Notes: generated by a model from the letters alone, not told the origin. A stretch of DNA of 64,000 nucleotides from Kribbella pratensis (GCF_004366075.1 NZ_SODU01000001.1:434001-498000), one strand, 5' to 3'. Shown: positions 39,052 to 47,773, numbered from the stretch's first letter. Made by a program: numbers and translations.

Positions 39052-39891
39052 TCACAACGCAATTTCGGCGACGGCCTCGGCGATCATTCGATGTCCTTGC
39101 TGTTCGAAGGATTCGTCGCCGACCTGGTGCGCCCACACCGCCGTACTGATCGCCTCCCGGAGCCGGGCGCGCTGCCAGGCCGCCGGTTCGCGCGGGTCCG
39201 AACCGTAGCCGGTGATGAACGCCGGCTCCAGGCTCGGCTCGGAGCGGAACTGCTGCGCGGCCAGTCGGACGAGGTCGGTGTACGCCGGGCGCAGAGCCGC
39301 CCGCCCGAAGTCGATGATGCGGACCGTGCCGTTGTCGATGAGCCAGTTGCGCGGCTGCCAGTCGCCGTGCGTCGGCACGAGCGTCGCGGGCGTTGTCGGC
39401 CAGGCCTTGATCGTTGCCCGGAGAAGGTCGGCGACGTCCGGCGCGATCCGGTGCGGTTTGTCTAGTCCTGCCAGCGTGCGCTCGTTCTCGCGCGACTCAT
39501 AGCTGTCGTCCGGTACGGCGGATTGCCGGTGAAATGCCGCGAGCAGTTCGCCCGCCTGGTGATAAGTGTCCGAAGCCCATTCGTACGGCGTGCCTCCGAC
39601 GAGCTGACCGGGCAGGAAACGGGTCACGAGGAGCTTGGCGTCCTCGTCCGCGTTGATCAGCTCGGCCGCTCTCCCCCGCGTGGTCCACGGCTGCAACCAG
39701 TTGCGGTGGGCACGGATCTCGCGGGCGAGATGATGGTCGGTGTGGTCACCGGCCTTCGCGATGTAGCGCTCGGCGTGGTGCTCGAGCTCCAGGACGAGCG
39801 TGCCGATGAGACCCCAGCTGTGGTCGTGCACGATCGCCGCCGACGGTAGCCACATGTCAAGGAGCTGTTGCTGTCGCTCGGTGAGTCCCAC
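39052..39891 (-). CDS. APH-fold phosphotransferase
   Basis: A 279-residue kinase-fold protein. N-lobe strand HAERYIAKAGDHTDHHLAREI carries the Lys; catalytic loop LVPTHGDWQPRNWLI and metal Asp in RIIDFGRAALRPAYTDLVRLA are intact, with the HGDWQPRN form typical of actinobacterial APH-like proteins. The GTG at VGLTERQQQL follows TACTCT by seven bases (leaderless); another GTG lies two codons earlier. It shares a transcript with the methyltransferase downstream and is divergent from the aldo/keto reductase. Confidence 0.84.
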   Translation of the reverse strand: MGLTERQQQLLDMWLPSAAIVHDHSWGLIGTLVLELEHHAERYIAKAGDHTDHHLAREIRAHRNWLQPWTTRGRAAELINADEDAKLLVTRFLPGQLVGGTPYEWASDTYHQAGELLAAFHRQSAVPDDSYESRENERTLAGLDKPHRIAPDVADLLRATIKAWPTTPATLVPTHGDWQPRNWLIDNGTVRIIDFGRAALRPAYTDLVRLAAQQFRSEPSLEPAFITGYGSDPREPAAWQRARLREAISTAVWAHQVGDESFEQQGHRMIAEAVAEIAL

Positions 39892-39951
39892 GCGCACGAG
39901 AGTAGCGCAAGAAATATGCGGGAAAAGGTGGACGAATTACTTGGAAAGATT

Positions 39952-39957
39952 TATCCT
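39952..39957 (+). promoter_or_regulatory. -10 box for leaderless aldo/keto reductase gene
   Basis: TATCCT, six bases, ATG, inside the most AT-rich 100 bp of the window. Confidence 0.55.
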
Positions 39958-39963
39958 GGCCGA

Positions 39964-40896
39964 ATGCAGAATTCACAGGAGAATGCGTCCCTACTAATTA
40001 ACTTATCATCGCAAATTGCGGAAAGCAAGTCCGGCGAATTCTGGACGCTCGGAGACGTGGCGGTCCGGCGGATCGGATTCGGCGCGAAGCGGCTCGCGGG
40101 TGGCGACGGCGGCGGCGCCGACGTCCAGGACCGGGCGATCGCACTGCTGCGGCGAGTCGTGGAGCTCGGGGTGAATCACGTCGACACCGCGGCGTTCTAC
40201 CCGAGTCACGGGCAGGCCGGCGAGACACGGTTCGAGAGCCTGGGATGGGCGAACGACGTGATCCGTCGCGCACTCGCGCCGTACCCGGACGAATTCGTGC
40301 TCGCTACGAAGGTCGGGCCGACCGAGCACGGGCTGGCGCGGCCGGATGAGTTGCGGGAACTCGTGGAGAGCGATCTCCGGGTTCTCGGGGTGGATTCGCT
40401 GGACCTCGTGTACCTGCGGCAGATGGGGCTGGAGTCGATTGCGGAGCACTTCGGCGTGCTGGCCGAGCTGCAGGAGAAGGGCATGATCCGGCACCTGGGT
40501 ATCTCGAACGTGCGGGTCTCGCACCTCCACGAGGCGCGGGCCATCGCGCCGGTGGTTGCGGTGCAGAACCGGTACAGCGTGGGATTCGGGCGGGTGAACG
40601 ACGAGATCCTGCAGTTGTGCGGTGAACTGGGGATCGCGTTCATCCCGTTCTTCACGCTGACCGCGGAGTCGCGGGAGGCCGGCGGGGTGCCCGGCTCCGA
40701 GCCGGTTCAGGAGATCGCGGATCGCCACGGGGCGACGGTTGCGCAGGTGCGGTTGGCGTGGACGCTGAGCCGTGGCGATCACGTGCTCGCGATCCCGGGC
40801 ACCTCGAGCCCGCAACACCTGGAGGAGAACCTCCGAGCCGCCGACCTCACCCTCTCCCCCGAGGACCTCGGCGTACTCGACTCGCTCGTCGACTGA
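39964..40896 (+). CDS. Aldo/keto reductase
   Basis: A 310-residue NADPH-dependent aldo/keto reductase: RIGFGAKRLAGG start of the barrel, catalytic Asp-Tyr in HVDTAAFYPSHG, catalytic Lys in FVLATKVGP; the C-terminal cofactor motif is GTSSPQHLEENL. The His of the tetrad position reads YLRQMGLES, so that residue appears replaced. Residues 1-28 (MQNSQENASLLINLSSQIAE) are an AT-rich extension not usual for the family and include a TTA leucine codon. The start follows a leaderless-type -10 box. An upstream in-frame ATG would overlap the divergent kinase gene. Confidence 0.84.
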   Translation: MQNSQENASLLINLSSQIAESKSGEFWTLGDVAVRRIGFGAKRLAGGDGGGADVQDRAIALLRRVVELGVNHVDTAAFYPSHGQAGETRFESLGWANDVIRRALAPYPDEFVLATKVGPTEHGLARPDELRELVESDLRVLGVDSLDLVYLRQMGLESIAEHFGVLAELQEKGMIRHLGISNVRVSHLHEARAIAPVVAVQNRYSVGFGRVNDEILQLCGELGIAFIPFFTLTAESREAGGVPGSEPVQEIADRHGATVAQVRLAWTLSRGDHVLAIPGTSSPQHLEENLRAADLTLSPEDLGVLDSLVD

Positions 40897-40942
40897 TTCC
40901 AGCCTCGGTCGGCGCGGTCGTGAAGGCCGTGCCGGCCCGGCG

Positions 40943-41452
40943 TCAGTCGTAGTACCGACGGACGCTCGAGCCGATCCGGGTCACGTCGGTGCCGTAGATG
41001 TGCAGCGAGATCGCGGTCTCGTCGAAGGTGTTGTGGACCCGGTGGATGTCGCCGGGCGGCGCGAACGCGCTCACCTCGCCGACGTGGTTGTCGCTCTCAC
41101 CGATCAGCCGCAGGTCGGCGTCGAACAACTCTTCGTGCTCGACGCCCTGGAGTACGCCGACCACGCACCACGTCACATGGTCGTGGATCCGCGTCAGCTG
41201 CCCGGGCCGCCACACCACGGCGATGATCGAGAACGAACCGTCCGGCTCGACGTGCAGTGTGTGGCTCTGGTAGCTGTCGGGCGATCCGAGGCGCTGCTCG
41301 GCGGTCAGTACGTCGGGGCTCGGGAAGGTGCGCCGCAGTCCGGCGCCGACGTGTTGAGCGGTCTGGTTCCAGTCGGAGTGTCGGCCGATGGCGTCCCGGA
41401 CGCTGCTGATCAGGGCGGTGAGTTCGCTGGTTTCGGCTGCTGTAGTGGTCAT
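40943..41452 (-). CDS. Cysteine dioxygenase-type cupin
   Basis: A 169-residue thiol dioxygenase cupin. Iron ligands are HDH in QLTRIHDHVTWCVVGVLQG and the later His in PPGDIHRVHN; the SLHIYG strand closes the barrel, the pattern of bacterial CDO-like enzymes. It oxidises cysteine or another small thiol to the sulfinate. It is divergent from a LysR regulator with 75 bp between, which probably controls it. Confidence 0.86.
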   Translation of the reverse strand: MTTTAAETSELTALISSVRDAIGRHSDWNQTAQHVGAGLRRTFPSPDVLTAEQRLGSPDSYQSHTLHVEPDGSFSIIAVVWRPGQLTRIHDHVTWCVVGVLQGVEHEELFDADLRLIGESDNHVGEVSAFAPPGDIHRVHNTFDETAISLHIYGTDVTRIGSSVRRYYD

Positions 41453-41515
41453 GTCTTGAGAGTGCGCCGGGTGAACCCATAACGTCTAATGCCAAGTTTT
41501 GTCCTCATTGATAGA

Positions 41516-41521
41516 TAGAGT
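41516..41521 (+). promoter_or_regulatory. -10 box for leaderless LysR gene
   Basis: TAGAGT, six bases, ATG; no ribosome site. Confidence 0.55.
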
Positions 41522-41527
41522 TGATAC

Positions 41528-42391
41528 ATGCTCGATGTCACGAGGTTGCGGGTGATCGACGCGGTAGCGCGCCACGGCTCGGTGACTGCTGCCGCGCGCG
41601 AGCTGCACTACTCCCAGCCGTCCGTCACGCACCACCTCGGGCGCCTGGAAGCCGAGACCGGCGCGCAACTGCTGCAACGGGTCGGCCGCGGGATCCGGTT
41701 GACCGAGGCCGGGCGGCTGCTCGCGGCCCGGGCGGCGGAGATCATCGGCCGGATCGACGCCGTGGACGCCGAGCTGGCGGCGCACATCGGCCTGAGCGCG
41801 GGCCGGATCCGGCTGGCGGGCTTCTCGTCGGCGATCGGCGCGCTCGTTCCGGCGGCCATGACTGCGCTGGCCGAGAAGCATCCCGGGCTCGAGGTCAGCC
41901 TCGTCGACACCCATCCGCCAGAGGCGTTCGAGCTGCTCCGCACGGGGAAGGTCGACGTCGCGATCGTGTTCCGGTACGACGAGACCGAGCCCGAGCCACA
42001 CGGCGTACGACTGCATCACCTGGTCGACGATCCGCTGTATGTGCTGTCAGACGGACCGGCAACGGTGGCGGACCTGCGCGACGCGATCTGGATCGCCGGA
42101 TGCGATCGTTGCCGAAGCCACCTGATCGCGCTGTGTGCCGCGGAGGGCTACGAGCCCAGGATTGGTTACACGTCGGACGACATGGTCGTCATGCAAGCGC
42201 TGGTGGCGGCCAGACTCGGTGTGACGACGATGCCGGGCCTCGCGCTGCGCACCCACCACGTCGCCGGCATCACCGCCAGCGAGCTGCCGGGCTCACGACG
42301 TCACGTGTACGCCGCGACGTACGGCGAACCGCCCGATCCACCGCCCGTCGCCGCACTCGTCAACGCCCTGCAGCAGTCAGCCGCGCACTGA
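41528..42391 (+). CDS. LysR family transcriptional regulator
   Basis: A 287-residue LTTR with HTH RLRVIDAVARHGSVTAAARELHYSQPSVTHHLGRLEAETG and effector domain beginning GRIRLAGFSSAIGALVPAAMTALAEKHPGLEV. The central part has CDRCRSHLIALCAAEG with three Cys, which could sense thiols or redox state and would suit control of the divergent thiol dioxygenase; that link is inferred from position. Confidence 0.9.
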   Translation: MLDVTRLRVIDAVARHGSVTAAARELHYSQPSVTHHLGRLEAETGAQLLQRVGRGIRLTEAGRLLAARAAEIIGRIDAVDAELAAHIGLSAGRIRLAGFSSAIGALVPAAMTALAEKHPGLEVSLVDTHPPEAFELLRTGKVDVAIVFRYDETEPEPHGVRLHHLVDDPLYVLSDGPATVADLRDAIWIAGCDRCRSHLIALCAAEGYEPRIGYTSDDMVVMQALVAARLGVTTMPGLALRTHHVAGITASELPGSRRHVYAATYGEPPDPPPVAALVNALQQSAAH

Positions 42392-42487
42392 CATACGATC
42401 GCGCAGTCCGAACGAGAGGATCAGTGCGATGCGGCACACCTGCCCCGACTTCCGCGTGATCCTTCCGTCCTTGGAGGCGTGGCGCGG

Positions 42488-43159
42488 ATGCTGAAGAGCG
42501 TGCTGTTCGACCTCGACGGCACGCTGGTCGACCAGCAGTCGGCGGCCGCCGCGGCAGTGGTCGGGTGGGCTGCCGAGTACGGCGTGACCGGACCGGAGGT
42601 GGCCGCACGGTGGGCCGTCGTGTCGGAGAAGCACTACCGGCGCTACCAGCGCAGGGAGCTGACTTTCGCCGAGCAGCGGCGACGCCGGGTGCGGGAGTTC
42701 CTCGAGGTCGAGGCGAGCGATGCCGAGGCGGACGGCATGTTCGAGGGCTATGTACGGCGGTACGAGGACGGCTGGACCGTCTTCGACGACGCGGTGCCGG
42801 GACTGCGGGCCGTGCGCGACGCGGGGCTCGGCGTCGTGGTGCTGACGAACGGGAACGGCGATCACCAGCGGTTCAAGCTCGACCGGCTGGGCCTGACGGG
42901 CGAGATCGACGAACTGATCACCGGCGACACCTTGCCGATGGGCAAGCCCGATCCCCGGGCGTTCATCCACGCGCTGGATCGCCTCGAATCCACCGCCGAC
43001 GACGTCGTGATGGTCGGCGACTCACTGGAGAACGACATCCGCGGCGCACGAGCAGTCGGGATCCAGGCCGTGCTGATTGACCGGAACGATGCGCACAGGG
43101 GCGCCGACGTACCGCGGGTGCGGGTGCTGACTCAGGTCCTGGACGTCGTCAGAAGGTGA
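42488..43159 (+). CDS. HAD superfamily hydrolase
   Basis: A 223-residue phosphatase of the YjjG/L-2-haloacid-dehalogenase type: motif I LFDLDGTLVDQ, helical cap (about 20-90), motif II VVLTNGNGDHQ, motif III Lys in MGKPDPRAF, motif IV MVGDSLENDI. GGAGG is well spaced for the ATG and too close to the GTG nine bases earlier. Nucleotide or sugar phosphate substrates are likely. Its end overlaps the convergent isochorismatase gene by 11 bp. Confidence 0.87.
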   Translation: MLKSVLFDLDGTLVDQQSAAAAAVVGWAAEYGVTGPEVAARWAVVSEKHYRRYQRRELTFAEQRRRRVREFLEVEASDAEADGMFEGYVRRYEDGWTVFDDAVPGLRAVRDAGLGVVVLTNGNGDHQRFKLDRLGLTGEIDELITGDTLPMGKPDPRAFIHALDRLESTADDVVMVGDSLENDIRGARAVGIQAVLIDRNDAHRGADVPRVRVLTQVLDVVRR

Positions 43160-43697
43160 GTTCGTCGGTATTCTGGACGGCGGCGGTTCGGCCCGGGGCG
43201 CGGTGGTACTGCCAGTAGAGGTTGGTGTGGGCGATCACCTTGTCGGGGGTGGGGGCGCCGTACTCGCTCAGGTCCTCGGTGGTGTGGGCGTCGGCGACCA
43301 GCGTCACGTCGTACCCGCGGACCATCGCGCCGTGGATCGTCGAGCGGATGCACTCGTCGGTCTGCGCGCCGCTGACGATCAGGTGGCCGATGCCGGCGCG
43401 GGCGAGGACGTCCTCGAGGTCGGTGGCCTCGAAGCTGTCGGCGTACGTCTTGTGGACGAGCGGCTCCGAGCCGTCGCGGGACAGCTCGGGCACCAGTTGC
43501 CACTGGTCGCTGTCCTTGACGAGTTCCTCGCTCGAGTGCTGGACCCAGACGACCGGGACTTCCCCGGCCCGGGCCTTGCCGACGAGCGTGCTGATGTTGG
43601 CGACGACGCGATCGCGCTCGTACGCCTCCCCGACAACACCGTTCTGGACGTCGACCACGAGCACGGCCGTGTGCGGCCGGTCGGACAGCGTGCACAT
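43149..43697 (-). CDS. Isochorismatase family hydrolase
   Basis: A 182-residue cysteine hydrolase. The triad is visible: Asp in VLVVDVQNGV, Lys in LVHKTYADSF, Cys in GAQTDECIRSTIHGA, the cis-peptide motif region of isochorismatase/nicotinamidase-like enzymes. Substrates range from isochorismate to carbamoyl compounds. It lies 61 bp downstream of the DUF1905 gene in the same direction and may be the last gene of the WYL-hydrolase-DUF1905 transcript. Confidence 0.87.
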   Translation of the reverse strand: MCTLSDRPHTAVLVVDVQNGVVGEAYERDRVVANISTLVGKARAGEVPVVWVQHSSEELVKDSDQWQLVPELSRDGSEPLVHKTYADSFEATDLEDVLARAGIGHLIVSGAQTDECIRSTIHGAMVRGYDVTLVADAHTTEDLSEYGAPTPDKVIAHTNLYWQYHRAPGRTAAVQNTDELTF

Positions 43698-43758
43698 CCC
43701 GGCACCTCCCTCTCAAACGTGTACGGCGAACGCTAGACCCGTCCGCCGACAGTTTTCG

Positions 43759-44061
43759 TCATGCCTTCGTCCAGCTCCGCAATCGCAGCCGGACGGTCGG
43801 TACGTCGCCGTCGTCGAGGTCCTCGGCCCGCCGTACGGACGCCTTCACCGGCAGGATGTACCGCCCGTCCTTCGGGAACATCGACGTGTCCCAGACGCTC
43901 GCGCCGATCTCCGCGGTCACCGGGATCATCCCCCACCCGTACGTGACGAAGTTCGACTCCGCCTCGAAGTACGCGCTCTCCTCGTCCGGGACCGTAATGA
44001 AGTACCAGGGCGCCGGCCCCCGCCAATACCAGATCTCCCCCGAGAACTCGACCTCGTTCAT
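43759..44061 (-). CDS. DUF1905 domain protein
   Basis: A 100-residue DUF1905 protein: MNEVEFSGEIWYWRGPAPWYFITVPDEE, then GMIPVTAEIGASVWDTSMFPKDGRYILPVKASVRRAE are the family's two conserved blocks, probably a small beta barrel. Function unknown. Its ATG overlaps the stop of the alpha/beta hydrolase (ATGA); the longer frame upstream is the shadow of that gene. Confidence 0.85.
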   Translation of the reverse strand: MNEVEFSGEIWYWRGPAPWYFITVPDEESAYFEAESNFVTYGWGMIPVTAEIGASVWDTSMFPKDGRYILPVKASVRRAEDLDDGDVPTVRLRLRSWTKA

Positions 44062-44762
44062 CCCGCCCCCAGCCACTCGTCCAGCACTCCCATGAACTCG
44101 TCGAGGTGTCCGTACCACACCGAATGCCCCGCACCCGGCACCGACCGGACCCAGAATCCCATCTCCTCCAGCTCCCTGGCCCGCTCCGGCGACACGTAAC
44201 GGCTCGGGTCGGCCCGCACTACCAGCGACGGCACCGCAGGCCGCTCGACCGCGTGCCCGACGTACGAGCGCTCGAGCGCAACCGCGGTGTCGACGTCGAA
44301 CCGAGCCGCCGCCTCCGCCTCGACTCGACAATCTTCAGCAGACCAATCTGGCCGGGTAGCCAGCCGCTCCACAGTGCGTGCGGCGCGTGAGGCCGTGAAG
44401 CGCTCGCGAAGCTCCGCAGCCGACACCCGCGGGCCCGTGGACGGGCCAGCGAAGGGTACGTCGACATACACCGCGCGACCGGGCCGCAGCCGAGGCAGCG
44501 CGTGGGACAGCACGATTGCCCCGAGCGAGTGACCGATGGCGAGCGCAGGTGGCGTATCGACAACAGAGACGACGGCGTCGACGAACAGATCCATCGTCGC
44601 GCCAGGATCCCGCGGCGCATCGCCGTGACCGGGCAGGTCGACCGCGACCGCCCGGTACCCGCGGGCTGCAAGGGCGGGGCCGACCTCGTGGTACTGCGAG
44701 GCCGCGCCGAGCATGCCGTGGACGAGGAGTGCCACGCGGTCGCCGGATCCCCAGGTGCGCAT
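44058..44762 (-). CDS. Alpha/beta hydrolase
   Basis: A 234-residue alpha/beta-fold hydrolase. The oxyanion region is LLVHGMLGAASQYHEVG, nucleophile Ser is in AIGHSLGAIVLSH (GxSxG), and His in VPGAGHSVWYGHLDEF; the acidic residue probably lies in VVRADPSRYVSP. Ester or epoxide substrates possible. Its ATG overlaps the stop of the WYL regulator (TGATG) and its stop overlaps the DUF1905 start, so the three are co-translated. Confidence 0.86.
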   Translation of the reverse strand: MRTWGSGDRVALLVHGMLGAASQYHEVGPALAARGYRAVAVDLPGHGDAPRDPGATMDLFVDAVVSVVDTPPALAIGHSLGAIVLSHALPRLRPGRAVYVDVPFAGPSTGPRVSAAELRERFTASRAARTVERLATRPDWSAEDCRVEAEAAARFDVDTAVALERSYVGHAVERPAVPSLVVRADPSRYVSPERARELEEMGFWVRSVPGAGHSVWYGHLDEFMGVLDEWLGAG

Positions 44763-45709
44763 CAATCGGGGGTGCTTGCGGTGAGGAGGCGGTGGGCTAC
44801 GAGTTGGCAGGCGGATTGGAGTTCGGGGCCGCCGATGATTCGGAAGGGGGCGCGGATCTCGGAGAGTTTGCCGGCGTACCAGTCGGGTTCGTCGGTGCTG
44901 GCGAGGAGGCGGGTGCGGTTCTCGTCGATGGGTTCCAGGCGGCCCATGCTGCGCGGGATCCAGCACGCGGCGTCGTCGAGCGGCGCCTCGATCTCGACCT
45001 CGATCGGGTACCGCCAGCCCATCGCCAGGTGTTCCTCGACGGCGGCCAGCGGGTCGAGATCGGCGGGTGCGACGAACGACCCCGGCTGCGCCTCGACCTT
45101 GGTGATCTTGTCGACGCGGAGCACGCGCCGGGCGTCCTTGGCGTGCGACCAGCACAGCAGGTACCAGCGACCACGGCGGACGACGACCGCCCACGGGTCG
45201 ACGTCCATCGGCCACTCGTCCTCGTGGCGGCGGTAGTGGATCGTCACGCGCCGCGAGTCCGCGCTGTGCGAGACGAGGGCGGCGGTGATCTCGGGATCAG
45301 GGGTCCGGGCCCCGGGATCGGGTCCGCGCGCGGAGACCCGGCGGATCGCGTCGGTCGACCGGGCAACGGCCTCGGGCAGCACCCGGACGATCTTCCCGAG
45401 CGCGTCCTCGACCGGATCCGCGGCGCCGCGCGGTCCTTCGAGGACCGCCATCACCAGGCCGAGCGCCTCGGTCGGGCTGAACATCAACGGCGGCAGCCGC
45501 AGGCCCCGCCCGACCCGGTAGCCGCCGTAGGGTCCGCGGACCGACTCGATCGGGATGTCGGCCTCGCGCAGGATCGCGACGTACCGGCGGGCCGCACGCT
45601 CGGAGACCCCGAGCTTGTCTCCCAACTGCTCCGCGGTGATGCCGGGACTGTTCTGGATCAGCTCCAGGACCATCAGGGTCCGCGCCGTCGGGCTCACGTC
45701 GTACGCCAT
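44762..45709 (-). CDS. WYL-domain transcriptional regulator (HTH + WYL)
   Basis: A 315-residue regulator: N-terminal winged HTH (TARTLMVLELIQNSPGITAEQLGDKLGVSERAARRYVAILREA), GPYGGYRVGRGLRLPPL wing, then a WYL domain (DPWAVVVRRGRWYLLCWSHAKDARRVLRVDKI) likely to bind a ligand or nucleic acid, and a WCX C-terminal part. It heads the operon with an alpha/beta hydrolase and DUF1905 protein. A TTCCGGA inverted repeat just upstream may be its operator. Confidence 0.9.
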   Translation of the reverse strand: MAYDVSPTARTLMVLELIQNSPGITAEQLGDKLGVSERAARRYVAILREADIPIESVRGPYGGYRVGRGLRLPPLMFSPTEALGLVMAVLEGPRGAADPVEDALGKIVRVLPEAVARSTDAIRRVSARGPDPGARTPDPEITAALVSHSADSRRVTIHYRRHEDEWPMDVDPWAVVVRRGRWYLLCWSHAKDARRVLRVDKITKVEAQPGSFVAPADLDPLAAVEEHLAMGWRYPIEVEIEAPLDDAACWIPRSMGRLEPIDENRTRLLASTDEPDWYAGKLSEIRAPFRIIGGPELQSACQLVAHRLLTASTPD

Positions 45710-45718
45710 CAGTCACCA

Positions 45719-45741
45719 TTCCGGAAGAAGGCCGTCCGGAA
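45719..45741. promoter_or_regulatory. Inverted repeat between divergent WYL genes
   Basis: TTCCGGA-agaaggccg-TCCGGAA: perfect 7-bp arms with a 9-bp spacer, starting 10 bp upstream of the first WYL gene. It is a candidate site for one of the two WYL regulators. Confidence 0.5.
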
Positions 45742-45802
45742 CTGAGGGTAACCCGATTTAACTGCTCAGACGATGAGCGGTTTGTCTGCGACGATCGGGG
45801 TC

Positions 45803-46762
45803 ATGCGGGCGGATCGGTTGGTGGCGGTGCTGTTGCTGATGCAGGCCCGGGGCCGGGTGACCGCGGCCGACGTCGCGGCGGAGCTGGAGATCTCGGTGGC
45901 GACCGCGCGCCGGGACCTGGAGGCGCTGTCGACGGCCGGCATCCCGGTCTATCCACAGCCGGGGCGCAACGGCGGCTGGCAGCTGGTCGGCGGTGCCCGG
46001 ACCGATCTGAGCGGGCTGACGGCGACCGAGGCGCAGGCGTTGTTCCTGCTCGTCGGACCTGCGGCGTCCATCGCTCCCGACGCGAAAGCCGCCCTCCGCA
46101 AGCTTGTGCGGGCGCTGCCGGATACCTTCCGCGAGCACGCCCAGGCGGCGGCCGAGGCGGTGGTGATCGACCCCGCCCGCTGGGGCGAGCACGTGAAGGA
46201 ACGGCCAGAGCTGGTACGTCGCCTGCAGGACGCCGTCGTACGCCGGGAACGTGTCCGACTGCTCTACTCGGGACGCGGCCGGGCCACGTCGGAGCGGGTG
46301 GTGGATCCGCTCGGTCTCGTGGACAAGGACGACGTCTGGTACCTGATCGCGTGGACCGAGAAGGGCCAGCGGACGTTCCGCATCGATCGGGTGGCCGGCG
46401 CCGACGCGACCGGCGAAACCTTCGAGCGGCCGGACGGGTTCGAGCTGTCGACGGCGTGGGCCGAGATCGTCGAGCGGATGGAGGAACGCCGATCGGGGCT
46501 GACGGCAACTGTCCTGATGGACGAGCGGTTCGTGTGGGTGATGCAGGACCGGCTTGGCCGCAACTGTGAGGTCGACGGGACCGACGGAGACCGGGTCCGG
46601 CTCAAGGTCACCGCGCCCACTCCGTTGATGATCGCGCAGCACCTCGCCGGTTGGGGCGGGTCGATCGAGGTCGTGGATCCGCCGTCGGTGCAGGCGGAGC
46701 TGGCGCGACTTGGCCGGGAATTGACGCGGCGCTATGCCGCGGTGGACCACCTGGATGAGTAA
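45803..46762 (+). CDS. WYL-domain transcriptional regulator (HTH + WYL)
   Basis: A 319-residue WYL regulator: HTH RADRLVAVLLLMQARGRVTAADVAAELEISVATARRDLEAL, wing GRNGGWQLVGG, WYL domain DPLGLVDKDDVWYLIAWTEKGQRTFRIDRV, and a C-terminal WCX region. The start MRADRLVAV is the usual opening; a frame ten codons longer exists. It is divergent from the other WYL gene, to which it is only distantly similar, so the pair is not a recent duplication. Confidence 0.9.
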   Translation: MRADRLVAVLLLMQARGRVTAADVAAELEISVATARRDLEALSTAGIPVYPQPGRNGGWQLVGGARTDLSGLTATEAQALFLLVGPAASIAPDAKAALRKLVRALPDTFREHAQAAAEAVVIDPARWGEHVKERPELVRRLQDAVVRRERVRLLYSGRGRATSERVVDPLGLVDKDDVWYLIAWTEKGQRTFRIDRVAGADATGETFERPDGFELSTAWAEIVERMEERRSGLTATVLMDERFVWVMQDRLGRNCEVDGTDGDRVRLKVTAPTPLMIAQHLAGWGGSIEVVDPPSVQAELARLGRELTRRYAAVDHLDE

Positions 46763-46819
46763 GGTGCCGTGGGTCAACGTGTCCCGACACCGCCCCTCGA
46801 TCAGCCTCAGGAACCATCC

Positions 46820-47737
46820 GTGACCACATCCCCTCCCCAGCCGCCGCAGAACCCGTACTCAGGTGAGCCGGCCGGCTACGGTCCGCCACCGCAGCAGTTC
46901 CCGCAGTACAGCGAGCAGCCCGGCCAGCCTCAGCAGCCAGGTCAGCCCGGTCAGCAGCAGTACGCGGACCAGCAGTACGGCGGCCAGCACTACCAGCAGC
47001 CGGGCCAGACGTACCCGCAGGACGGCGGCCAGCAGTACCCGCCGCAGGGCCAGTACCCGGGCCCGCAGTACCAGGGCCAGCAGCAGTACCAGCAGGGCCA
47101 GTCGTACCCCCAGCAGGGCCACGCGCCGCAGGGCCAGATGGCATGCCGCTTCTGTGGCGGCTACCCGGCGGTCGAGGCCACCGTGCGCGGCCACCAGGGC
47201 CTGATCATCATCATGCGGTTCCTGAAGCTGCAGGGTCCGTTCTGCCGGACCTGCGGGATCGCCTCGGTGCGCGACATGACCGCGAAGAGCCTCTGGCAGG
47301 GCTGGTGGGGCATCGGGTCGTCGATCATCAACCCGATCACGATGCTGATGAACATCGGCCCGATGCAGAAGTTCAAGGGCCTTCCGGAGCCGACGCCGGG
47401 CCAGGGCCGGCCGATGGACCCGGGCAAGCCGCTGTTCCAGCGACCGGCGATCCTCGGTCTGCTGCTGCCGGTCGCGCTGATCGCGGCGATCGTGTTCGCG
47501 AACCTGAACTCGACCGAGTCGAAGGCCAAGATCGGCGCCTGTGTCGTCAACCAGGGCACGTCGGTCAAACCGGACGTGAAGGTCGTCGACTGCACCTCCT
47601 CGGAGGCCGAGTACAAGATCGTCGACAAGATCGACGACTCGACCGATGACAGCCAGTGCGGCGAGAGCGCGGAGGCGTCGTACGTCTACCAAAAGGGTTC
47701 GACGAAGTACACGCTCTGCCTGACCCCGGTGAAGTAG
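46820..47737 (+). CDS. LppU/SCO3897-like membrane protein with Pro/Gln-rich N-terminus
   Basis: A 305-residue membrane protein. Residues 1-105 are Pro/Gln/Tyr/Gly-rich with QQY-type repeats; two CxxC motifs follow (ACRFCGGYPAV and FCRTCGIA), a likely zinc ribbon; then a hydrophobic GIGSSIINPITMLMNIG stretch and one clear helix ILGLLLPVALIAAIVFANL, then the extracellular LppU/SCO3897-like domain (IGACVVNQGTS...VKVVDCTSSEAEYKIVDKI...YTLCLTPVK) with paired Cys. Role unknown. The GTG has AGGA eight bases upstream; a GTG 17 codons earlier is open. Confidence 0.85.
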   Translation: MTTSPPQPPQNPYSGEPAGYGPPPQQFPQYSEQPGQPQQPGQPGQQQYADQQYGGQHYQQPGQTYPQDGGQQYPPQGQYPGPQYQGQQQYQQGQSYPQQGHAPQGQMACRFCGGYPAVEATVRGHQGLIIIMRFLKLQGPFCRTCGIASVRDMTAKSLWQGWWGIGSSIINPITMLMNIGPMQKFKGLPEPTPGQGRPMDPGKPLFQRPAILGLLLPVALIAAIVFANLNSTESKAKIGACVVNQGTSVKPDVKVVDCTSSEAEYKIVDKIDDSTDDSQCGESAEASYVYQKGSTKYTLCLTPVK

Positions 47738-47744
47738 CGAGTGC

Positions 47745-47768
47745 GGGGGTCCCGGCAACGGGACCCCC
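47745..47768. terminator. Bidirectional hairpin terminator
   Basis: GGGGGTCCCG-gcaa-CGGGACCCCC: a perfect 10-bp stem with a 4-nt GNRA loop, 8 bp after the stop of the LppU-like gene and between convergent genes. Confidence 0.85.
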
Positions 47769-47773
47769 CAGCC

